64,000 nt of DNA from JBCCCJ01 sp039029315 (GTDB lineage: Bacteria > Bacteroidota > Bacteroidia > J057), in assembly GCA_039029315.1 (NCBI GenBank), contig JBCCGK010000063.1:4493-68492 (forward strand). The letters are read 5' to 3'. This document shows, piece after piece, positions 46,004 through 53,265 of the stretch. Within the stretch, counting starts at the first letter, position 1, and each line of letters begins with the position of its first letter. The notes under the pieces are model-generated. The model searched no databases. It was not told where the DNA came from and was given only the letters and a program-made list of their open reading frames with translations. Made by a program: the position numbers and the translations under genes.

Positions 46004-46627
46004 ATGATGAAACGATTGTTGCCTCTTGCGATCTTAGCTCTTTGGACTCTCTTCCTCTTCAGCGGATTTGGGCCCACAGACAAAGCCTACATTCGTTCTG
46101 TCAAAAAACATCGAAAACAAGTCCATAAGTCCTTCAAAGATCCCGAATCTTCTCCCTTCAAGGATCAGGCACACAGCTATACGCGTCTGTCCTATTTTCC
46201 ACCAGATCCTGCTTATCGTGTCTCGGCCACCATCTCGCGAACACCGGAAGCCGATCCATTTCATATTCAAACCAGCAATCCCGATCGGCAGAAGCAGTTT
46301 GTTTCCTATGGCCAACTGCAGTTTGACCTGAACGGGGCAGCCTACTCTCTGACAGTGTATCGCAACCTTGAGTTGCCCGGAATTCCTCTCTACAAAAATC
46401 ACCTGTTCTTATTGTTTACTGACGAAAGTAGTGGACGAGATACCTATGGTGGTGGGAGATATCTGGATCTGGAGATTCCAGAGACAGGAAATGAAATTGT
46501 TCTGGATTTCAATATGTGCTACAATCCTTATTGTGCCTATGGAGAGGGTTGGTCTTGTCCAATTCCTCCTTCAGAAAATCATTTGCCGATACGAATTGAG
46601 GCTGGTGTAAAAAAATATCACGATTGA
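46004..46627 (+). CDS. DUF1684-family protein, exported
   Basis: A 207-residue protein with a signal peptide (about 1-22). It matches the DUF1684 pattern: FKDPESSPFKD, LSYFPPDPAYRVSATI, YGQLQFDLNGAAYSLTVYRN, LFLLFTDESSGRDTYGGGRY, DFNMCYNPYCAYGEGWSCP and IPPSENHLPIRIEAG. The cluster of Cys, Tyr and Pro near the C-terminus is the family hallmark. Function is unknown; members are common in Bacteroidota. It begins 10 bases after the M1 peptidase stop, so the two probably form an operon. Confidence 0.92.
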   Translation: MMKRLLPLAILALWTLFLFSGFGPTDKAYIRSVKKHRKQVHKSFKDPESSPFKDQAHSYTRLSYFPPDPAYRVSATISRTPEADPFHIQTSNPDRQKQFVSYGQLQFDLNGAAYSLTVYRNLELPGIPLYKNHLFLLFTDESSGRDTYGGGRYLDLEIPETGNEIVLDFNMCYNPYCAYGEGWSCPIPPSENHLPIRIEAGVKKYHD

Positions 46628-46689
46628 AATGTCCCAAATGGGTGGAATTCATTTTTTTTCTATTGGGAAGTTGTTTTTCCGGGTTTAGT

Positions 46690-46735
46690 AAATAAACTTG
46701 CTAGTTCCGAAAATAAACCAAAACGATGTTTATTT
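46690..46735. promoter_or_regulatory. Three AAATAAAC half-sites before the Crp/Fnr gene
   Basis: AAATAAAC occurs at 46690-46697 and 46711-46718, and its exact complement GTTTATTT at 46728-46735. The last two form an 8-base-arm inverted repeat with a 9-base spacer. They lie 70-115 bases before the regulator start. A binding site for the encoded regulator is possible. Confidence 0.4.
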
Positions 46736-46804
46736 GGTTTTCGTTGATGTAAACAACATGAAACCATTCCTACATTTCTGATACCTTAACAAATCGCAAC
46801 TAAC

Positions 46805-47503
46805 ATGGCGGATAATGCATCTATATGGTTCCTAGAAGAGGTCAATCTTTTTGAATGCTTTTGCCCAATTACACACGCAGAAGAACGATACGAAAAACAA
46901 CCAAAGCGATCCTTTAAGAAGGGAGAATTTATCTACTTCAGTGATGATACTGCCGACAAGGTGTTTTTTATTCACGAGGGAGCAGTCAAAATTGCTGGCT
47001 ATACTGAAGATGGCAATGAAATGATCAAAGCTGTCCTTCATTCAGGGGAGATATTTGGAGAATTGGCCCTGTTTGGAGAAGACAAACGAAGGGATTATGC
47101 CCAGGCAATAGAAAATACTGAATTGTGCATCCTCAATCAGGACGATGCTGTCCACCTGATGCGAGATGTCTCGAAGTTTCAAAACTTTCTCAACGCACTT
47201 GTCGGTCAACGAGTGATTTATACACAAAAACGGCTGGAGTCGCTCCTGTTCAAGGATGCCAAGACCCGGATTGCAGAATATGTGCTGGAGCAGGTGGGCA
47301 AAAATGGAAAGAAATTGGCTGATGGTGCTGTATCTCTCAGAAACTATCTTACGCATCAGGAAATTGCTAACTTCACAGGAACTTCCCGACAAACCGTCAC
47401 AACCGTATTGAATCAATTTCGGGAGGCGCGCATGCTGGATTTCGATCGTAAGAAAATCATTGTGCGCAATCTCAATGCCCTCAAATCCGAAGTGCTTGCA
47501 TAA
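46805..47503 (+). CDS. Crp/Fnr-family transcriptional regulator
   Basis: A 232-residue regulator. Residues 25-130 are a cyclic-nucleotide-binding-like barrel (KRSFKKGEFIYFSDDTADKV, HSGEIFGELALFGED). Residues 160-225 are a Crp-type helix-turn-helix (LTHQEIANFTGTSRQTVTTVL). The cAMP-contacting Arg of Crp is not clearly present, and there is no cysteine cluster for an iron-sulfur centre, so the ligand is unknown. Its stop codon is followed directly by the start of the M48 peptidase gene, with no gap. Confidence 0.93.
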   Translation: MADNASIWFLEEVNLFECFCPITHAEERYEKQPKRSFKKGEFIYFSDDTADKVFFIHEGAVKIAGYTEDGNEMIKAVLHSGEIFGELALFGEDKRRDYAQAIENTELCILNQDDAVHLMRDVSKFQNFLNALVGQRVIYTQKRLESLLFKDAKTRIAEYVLEQVGKNGKKLADGAVSLRNYLTHQEIANFTGTSRQTVTTVLNQFREARMLDFDRKKIIVRNLNALKSEVLA

Positions 47504-48730
47504 ATGAATGTCCTTCTTGTCATCCTGATCATTTTCATCCTCAGTTGGGTCTTCGATCAGATTCTCTCCTGGCTGAATCTCAGGCATCATACCACAGTCG
47601 TCCCTGAATCACTACAGGCCCACATTGAAGCAGAGAAATATGAAAAGGCCTATGACTACCATCGGGTCAATTATCGTTTTTCTCTCATCAAATCTGTTCC
47701 GGGTCTTCTGATCATTGGAACCCTGTTGGCTGTTGGTGGGTTTGGATGGCTTGACACCCAGTTACAAGGAATCACCACTCATCCAGTATGGCATCCCTTG
47801 GTATTTTTTGGTGTTCTGTTTTTTGCCTCAGACATTCTGACGATCCCTTTCCAATGGCATCAGACTTTTGGCATCGAAGAGCGATTTGGCTTCAACAAGA
47901 TGACCAAAAAAACTTTCTGGATAGATAAACTGAAAGGGTGGGCCATGACGATCATTATCGGAGGATTGGTCATGGGAATTTTGTTGCTCTTGGTGGACAC
48001 GCTTGGAAATGGCTTCTGGATATGGTTCTGGATCTTCATCAGTCTGTTTTCCATTTTCATGAATGTCTTCTATACCACGCTCTTGTTGCCCATTTTCAAC
48101 AAATTAACTCCATTGGAGACTGGAGACTTGCGGGAAAAGATCCAATCTTATAGCCAATCAGTCAGTTTTCCACTGGACAATATATTTGTGATGGATGGTT
48201 CCAAACGGTCAAGCAAGTCCAACGCATTTTTCTCTGGATTAGGCAAGAGAAAAAAAGTAGTTCTCTTCGACACCTTGATTGAGAACCATAAACAAGAAGA
48301 ATTGGTCGCAGTGCTTGCCCATGAAGTAGGACATTACAAAAAGAAACATATCATCCAATCTCTGGTTTTGGGGGTATTACAAACCGGACTGATGTTGTTC
48401 ATTCTTTCCAGATTTATTCAAAGTCCAGCACTTTCTCTCGCCTTGGGGGGACAAGCCTCCAGTATTGGCTTAAACCTATTGGCCTTTGGTATTTTGTACA
48501 GTCCGATCTCGATGCTATTGGGAATCTTGATGAATATCTTTTCCAGAAAGAATGAGTTCGAAGCAGATGCCTACGCTGCCAATACCTATGAATCTGCGCC
48601 ATTGCAACAGGCGTTGATCCAATTGCATGCAGACAATCTCAGCAATCTCACTCCCCATCCCTGGTATGTGTTTTTTCATTATTCTCATCCTCCACTCATA
48701 GAACGACTATCTGCCCTGGAACGAAGATAG
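47504..48730 (+). CDS. M48-family membrane metallopeptidase (CAAX protease/Ste24-like)
   Basis: A 408-residue zinc protease with about seven membrane helices. The zinc site is HEVGH from His273 (AVLAHEVGHYKKKH), and the third ligand is in NEFEADAYA. The N-terminal part (for example YDYHRVNYRFSLIKS and FQWHQTFGIEERFGFNKMT) is the diagnostic block of the CAAX prenyl protease 1 family. In bacteria these proteases act in membrane protein quality control. It is translationally adjacent to the Crp/Fnr regulator, which suggests that regulator controls or responds to envelope conditions. Confidence 0.94.
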   Translation: MNVLLVILIIFILSWVFDQILSWLNLRHHTTVVPESLQAHIEAEKYEKAYDYHRVNYRFSLIKSVPGLLIIGTLLAVGGFGWLDTQLQGITTHPVWHPLVFFGVLFFASDILTIPFQWHQTFGIEERFGFNKMTKKTFWIDKLKGWAMTIIIGGLVMGILLLLVDTLGNGFWIWFWIFISLFSIFMNVFYTTLLLPIFNKLTPLETGDLREKIQSYSQSVSFPLDNIFVMDGSKRSSKSNAFFSGLGKRKKVVLFDTLIENHKQEELVAVLAHEVGHYKKKHIIQSLVLGVLQTGLMLFILSRFIQSPALSLALGGQASSIGLNLLAFGILYSPISMLLGILMNIFSRKNEFEADAYAANTYESAPLQQALIQLHADNLSNLTPHPWYVFFHYSHPPLIERLSALERR

Positions 48731-48743
48731 AGTATTTGAAGGA

Positions 48744-49397
48744 CTACTCATCTTCAACCCATTCGTCGAGCAAGCCCTCATTGGCAGCCGCAATAAGTAA
48801 TTCGGCATCCTTAAACACCCCAAATTTTGCCAACAGATTGCGGCGATGGACTTCGATTGTGTGCAATCGGTGGTTGAGTGATTGGGCAATCTGAGAAATG
48901 CTGCACCCCTGAGAGAGCAAACGAAGGACCTTTCTTTCTGTCATGGTGAAAGCCAAAGGAGGCAAAACCGACCGTTCCTGTGATGGCTCAAAGATGTAGG
49001 AAGTCTGATCAAGGGGGATCCAATTAGCTCCCCGATAGACACGCCGGATGGCGTTCAAAAGTGTTTCCTGATCTGTGGCTTTTGAGATAATCCCTGCAGC
49101 CCCTGCTTTCTGAGCGCGTGATTCCAGATCCTTGTCTACATGGACAGTGAGCAAAATCACTTCAGTAGCTGGGAATTGGTCTTGAATCATGGAACAGATT
49201 TCAAGACCTTCCAACGGATTGGATTCAAGCTTAACATCTAGTAAAATGATGTCAATGAGTGTATGATTGAGAGATTCGAGAACTTCGTGCCCAGTGGCAG
49301 CTACACCTGCAACAAGCATATCTGGTTCTGAGGTCAGATCTCTGCGCAAGGTTTCTCGAAAAAGGAAATGATCATCGGCGATCAACAAGTGAATCAT
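48744..49397 (-). CDS. NarL/LuxR-family response regulator (second of two)
   Basis: A 217-residue response regulator. The receiver domain has the acidic pair in LLIADDH, the phospho-acceptor Asp54 in IILLDVKLES, and the conserved Thr and Lys positions (LLTVH, IISKATD). The LuxR-type helix-turn-helix lies at about 150-205 (MTERKVLRLLSQGCSISQIAQSL, then HRRNLLAKFG). It lies 8 bases after the other response regulator gene and downstream of their kinase. It differs clearly from its neighbour, so the kinase could drive two outputs. Confidence 0.93.
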   Translation of the reverse strand: MIHLLIADDHFLFRETLRRDLTSEPDMLVAGVAATGHEVLESLNHTLIDIILLDVKLESNPLEGLEICSMIQDQFPATEVILLTVHVDKDLESRAQKAGAAGIISKATDQETLLNAIRRVYRGANWIPLDQTSYIFEPSQERSVLPPLAFTMTERKVLRLLSQGCSISQIAQSLNHRLHTIEVHRRNLLAKFGVFKDAELLIAAANEGLLDEWVEDE

Positions 49398-49405
49398 TGT
49401 TTGGG

Positions 49406-50053
49406 CTAGGTATCGAGGTCTACAAGTTCTTTCAGTAAGGCTTCTCTGACCAAACCAGCAGTATTTTTGACTCCCAGTTTGCGTCTAAGGTTTCGGCGGT
49501 GCGTTTCAACACCTGCTTCGCCTATACATAATTTGTCCCCAATCTCAGCTGTACTATATTCTTCAACGAGTAATTGCAAAATTTCTTTTTCTCTGGGAGT
49601 CAATCGGATGCCCATCCCTACCTTGTGTTGTTTCCGGACATACTCCATATGTGTCTGCATCACTTCCACCCCGAAGTAGCTGTCTCCCCGATGCACCACT
49701 TGCAAAGCCTTCAAGAGTTCGCCTCCAGCCGCATCCTTGAGCATATAGCCCGCAATCCCATATTTCAAGGCCCGTGAAATCGACTTTCCGTTCTTCAGGC
49801 TTGTAAGAATAATCACCTTCAAAAAAGGAAATTCCTGATCGATATATTCTGCCGCTTCTAGCCCATTCATACCAGGGGAATTCAGTCGAATATCCATCAA
49901 AACTATGTCAGGCCGTATCTCCCTCAACTGTACCACTGCGGATTCTGCATCGGAGGCAGTTGCGACGACTTCCACATCGGGTTCATCGTCTAACATTCGT
50001 TTCAAGGCATCTGTGAACAACTGATGATCATCGACGATCATAACCCGAATCAT
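49406..50053 (-). CDS. NarL/LuxR-family response regulator (first of two)
   Basis: A 215-residue response regulator. The receiver has VMIVDDH, phospho-acceptor Asp54 in IVLMDIRLNS, LTSLK and GYMLKD. The LuxR helix-turn-helix (about 145-205) shows LTPREKEILQLLVEEYSTAE and THRRNLRRKLGVKNT. I start at the ATG before IRVMIVDDH; a longer frame adds 26 residues that do not belong to a receiver. It is 116 bases downstream of the kinase and 8 bases upstream of the second regulator. Confidence 0.94.
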   Translation of the reverse strand: MIRVMIVDDHQLFTDALKRMLDDEPDVEVVATASDAESAVVQLREIRPDIVLMDIRLNSPGMNGLEAAEYIDQEFPFLKVIILTSLKNGKSISRALKYGIAGYMLKDAAGGELLKALQVVHRGDSYFGVEVMQTHMEYVRKQHKVGMGIRLTPREKEILQLLVEEYSTAEIGDKLCIGEAGVETHRRNLRRKLGVKNTAGLVREALLKELVDLDT

Positions 50054-50169
50054 AGGCAGTAGGCTAGAAATTTTCCAAAGGCAATATACTGATGATGTTT
50101 GTTTTCTGAACGTACGAAAAAACCTCTTCAAAGTTGGCAGACAATGACTTTCTATCAGTCAATTCTGCG

Positions 50170-52191
50170 TTAAAGAGGCAAATCGATAATCGTAGTGGTC
50201 CCTTGTCCAGGAGCAGAGTCAATTTCCAGGGTGCCCCTCATCTGTTTTACTCTTCTGGATATATTGAAGAGGCCAATCCCCTCATGGATTTTTTCGGGTT
50301 CATACTCGAAGCCGACCCCATCATCCTCAATCAACAAATTGAGTCGATCTCTATGCAAGGAAAGTTGCAAACTGACCTTATCAGCGCAGGCATGTTTGAT
50401 GATGTTCTGAAAAATTTCCTGAACAATTCGATACAGTTGGATTTCTGTTTTTCCATCCAGGGTAACAGTATCCAGTCCCGATGTCTCCAGGTTGATTAGC
50501 AGGCCAGAATGATCTTTGAGGGTCTTGCACAATTTGTCAAGGGCCCGTCCCAACCCTTCATGTTCGAGGGCATTATCGGTCAGGTTGTGAGAGATTCGCC
50601 GGACTTCTTTGTAGGCTTCTTCCAATAGTTCGCGCGTATGTGTATAAGCCTTGCTCGCATCTTCGGATTGGCCGGACAGCTTTTTTTGCAAGGTAAACAG
50701 AGAGACTTTCACTGCAGCCAGGGTTCCTCCCAGGCTGTCATGCAGATCAGCGGCGATTCTCTGGCGTTCTTGTTCCTGCCCTTCCAGCATAGAGTTCAGA
50801 GATTCCACTTCCTGTGCCTTCATCAAGTCGATGATGATTTGCCGATTGAGTTCTTCTCGCTGGTGAATCAGTTTCCGCTCGGATCGCTGAACCTTTCGGT
50901 GATGATATAAGAAAATACCCGCAATCGCTGCCAACAACAACAGGACAAGAATCCCGCTCCCAAGTAAAATTTGGGTTTTTCGGGATTCTGCCAGTTGGTG
51001 CTTGGTTTCAGCTAGTTGTCTTTCCGTACGTTCTGTTTCGTACAGGGCCGTTAATTCACTGAATCTTTCGGAACCATGTACGGTATTCAGACTATCTTTT
51101 AGTTCGAGGCTTCGATTGAGTAACAGGAATGCTTGCTTGTCATTCCCTATGTATTGATAGGATTCCGCCAGTTTTGGATACAAATCCGCCAACATTTCCC
51201 ATTGGCCCATCTCCTCTCCGATACGCGCTGCTGATTTCAGGATATCATTTCCCTTGACATACCGCTTTCGCTCAAGATGAATCAAGCCTATCTGATGTAG
51301 CAAGGTCATTTGAGTTTGTAGATCTTCTAATTCTGTAGCCAAACTGAGCGCCTGATTCCAATATTCAAGCGCCTGATCCAAAGCATTGTCCTGATAGGCA
51401 AGATTTCCCAAATTGCTCAAAATACGTGCTTGTTCGCCTCGATATCCCAATAGCTGAAACATCGCCAGACTACGTGCATAATATTGTTGTGCCTCCCGAT
51501 AGGATTCTTGCAGATAATAAGTATTGGCCAAATTGTTACAGATTCGGGCGATCCCGATGCTGTCATTCAGCTCATTGCGGATGGACAAACTATGTGCATA
51601 ATAGATGGCGGCCAGATCATAGTTGGCTCGATCAGCATAGAGATTGGCCAAATCTGAATAACATTGCCCCAATAGCTTAGGACTGTCAAAATTCAGTGCA
51701 AGATCGATGGATTTGTGATGATAAGAGAGTGCTTCTTCATATTCTCCAGTGTATCGGAGAACAACGGCCATTTTGTCATAGATATTGGCAACACCGACTT
51801 CATCCTGTACTTCTAGGTGAAGGTATAATGCCTGCCTATAGACCGCAAGGGCCTGCTTATATTCTCCTTTTCTTTTGTAGAGAATTCCCAGATTGGTCAA
51901 CGCCTGAATTCTCAGCGCTTTTTGCTGGGTATACTGGGTCAGATTGAGTACTTCCTGTGCATAATGAATCGCTGAGTCGGGTATCTGAAGACGATATGCC
52001 CGGCTTAATTCCATGGAAAGGATTGCTTTTTCGGCCTGATCATGGCTGGCATGCAACGCTTGTCTCAGACTATCGGATTCAGGCAAGGCCCATGCCATAT
52101 TACACACCAATACCAATCCCAACCAGACTGAGCTGGCGTTCAGCAAGGGAAGGATGCAAGATGGTAATATGGACAATCTGTTGCAGGGCAT
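50170..52191 (-). CDS. TPR-containing NarX/DesK-type sensor histidine kinase
   Basis: A 673-residue kinase. A signal peptide or anchor (about 10-35) precedes about eight tetratricopeptide repeats (45-365). Then come a membrane helix (about 400-422) and a coiled segment. The HisKA_3 dimerisation domain has His484 in RIAADLHDSLGGTLA. The ATPase domain has EIFQNIIKHA, IEDDGVGF and GIGLFNISRR. This kinase class pairs with NarL/LuxR regulators, and two such genes follow directly. The TPR array in the periplasm probably binds a protein or peptide partner rather than a small ligand. Confidence 0.93.
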   Translation of the reverse strand: MPCNRLSILPSCILPLLNASSVWLGLVLVCNMAWALPESDSLRQALHASHDQAEKAILSMELSRAYRLQIPDSAIHYAQEVLNLTQYTQQKALRIQALTNLGILYKRKGEYKQALAVYRQALYLHLEVQDEVGVANIYDKMAVVLRYTGEYEEALSYHHKSIDLALNFDSPKLLGQCYSDLANLYADRANYDLAAIYYAHSLSIRNELNDSIGIARICNNLANTYYLQESYREAQQYYARSLAMFQLLGYRGEQARILSNLGNLAYQDNALDQALEYWNQALSLATELEDLQTQMTLLHQIGLIHLERKRYVKGNDILKSAARIGEEMGQWEMLADLYPKLAESYQYIGNDKQAFLLLNRSLELKDSLNTVHGSERFSELTALYETERTERQLAETKHQLAESRKTQILLGSGILVLLLLAAIAGIFLYHHRKVQRSERKLIHQREELNRQIIIDLMKAQEVESLNSMLEGQEQERQRIAADLHDSLGGTLAAVKVSLFTLQKKLSGQSEDASKAYTHTRELLEEAYKEVRRISHNLTDNALEHEGLGRALDKLCKTLKDHSGLLINLETSGLDTVTLDGKTEIQLYRIVQEIFQNIIKHACADKVSLQLSLHRDRLNLLIEDDGVGFEYEPEKIHEGIGLFNISRRVKQMRGTLEIDSAPGQGTTTIIDLPL

Positions 52192-52261
52192 AGATGGAAA
52201 TCAATCTATCTGAAATCGAAAAGCGGATCTATCATGTATTGGTTTCTGTGTTCACAAACAA

Positions 52262-52282
52262 CAAACTTACAAGATTGTAAGT
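52262..52282 (-). promoter_or_regulatory. Promoter and palindromic site of the kinase-regulator operon
   Basis: ACTTACAAGATTGTAAGT (52265-52282) is a perfect 8-base inverted repeat with a 2-base centre. On the minus strand it overlaps TAAGTTTG (52262-52269), an exact TAnnTTTG -7 element, about 70 bases before the kinase start. An 18-base palindrome suits a dimeric NarL-type regulator. Confidence 0.55.
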
Positions 52283-52415
52283 CATAATCTTTGCTCTTCA
52301 TAAGAATCTTCCTATTGATCTATCCAAAACACTTCAATGAATCGATTTCGAATCTCTCCGTTCCAGACGCATCGTTTCTCTGTTAAGGAAGGGCTTTGGC
52401 AACAAAAAGAAGGCA

Positions 52416-52886
52416 TTATAGCCAATTGTCCTCATCAATGAAGAGGGGTTTCGGTGTTTTCTTCTTTTCTTCGGTAAGGGAACGCGTGTTTTGTTGACTC
52501 CACCGCCGACTCCACCAACTGGCTCTTCTTTTTTCATCTATTTCACGTACCTCCTCCAAAGAACCCAAAGATACCCTGGATTCAACGATAGGTCGTTCAT
52601 CAGGTCTGGTGAGTTCAATCACTGATACCTTCACCTCATTTCGGCTGTCTTGCCAGTCCTTCTCAATCGGGATGTGCAGGTCAATAGGGGCGGGTTGTGT
52701 GGTGTGTTCGGTCCGACTCAGTGCAAAAATCAGTTCCCTAACAGGACGAAGATAATTAGCGGTTTCTGGCATTTGGACTTTAAAAGCTGCAAGCTCAAAT
52801 CCTGTAGGCATTAAGAATGAGACGCACAATTGATAACTTCCATCGATTCTCCTCTTAAGATGAAGGCTGGGGGAATAACTGGGCAT
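52416..52886 (-). CDS. Hypothetical protein next to the DUF2357 nuclease
   Basis: A 156-residue protein of unknown family. The first half looks like beta strands (SYQLCVSFLMP, FELAAFKVQMP) and the second half is highly charged with clusters of Trp (RRASWWSRRWSQ) and Lys (EEKKKTPK). The C-terminus is DEDNWL. It lies downstream of the DUF2357 gene on the same strand, but a clear terminator lies between, so it may have its own promoter. An in-frame start 23 codons upstream is possible. It could be an accessory member of the island. Confidence 0.5.
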   Translation of the reverse strand: MPSYSPSLHLKRRIDGSYQLCVSFLMPTGFELAAFKVQMPETANYLRPVRELIFALSRTEHTTQPAPIDLHIPIEKDWQDSRNEVKVSVIELTRPDERPIVESRVSLGSLEEVREIDEKRRASWWSRRWSQQNTRSLTEEKKKTPKPLFIDEDNWL

Positions 52887-53265
52887 GGTAAAAGGGTGGT
52901 TGTAAGTGACACTAAGAATTGCTGGTGCGAAAAACTGGATTATAGAAACTGTCAAAACAGTTCAGAGCAAAGTGTGTCAAAGAACAAGGAGATCTGTATA
53001 CTTCCTACGCATAATCGCTACAGAATAGTATAAATCAATCGGATAAAAAGATGCCTCAGGAGCAGAAAAAAAACGGGGAGAACGAGTCCTCCCCATCGTT
53101 CCAGATTGGTTATGAAGAAACATGTGTAAAAGAACGACTACCGTTAGATAGGGGATATCAGAAAGGGCATTCTGATTTACAAGAACCGACCTACTAGGTC
53201 TGTGTGTATCTTGTTGTTCCTCCACAAAGATGAGACGTTTATCACCCTGATGCTACACAGATAAA
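52887..53265 (-). other. Gap below the DUF2357 gene
   Basis: This 379-base stretch holds the 3' region of the nuclease transcript, its terminator at 53066-53094, and the probable promoter zone of the small gene that follows. A palindrome (ACCTACTAGGT) lies near 53191-53201. I see no credible coding frame. Confidence 0.4.
53066..53094 (-). terminator. Rho-independent terminator downstream of the DUF2357 gene
   Basis: On the minus strand GGGGAG and CTCCCC pair around an 8-base loop, then a G and eight T follow. It lies about 170 bases after the nuclease stop codon, leaving an unusually long 3' untranslated region. Confidence 0.8.

Noticed and set aside
52977..53225. An 82-codon minus-strand frame below the nuclease gene
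   Set aside because: It contains the terminator stem and T tract, has poor composition for a protein, and no family features.
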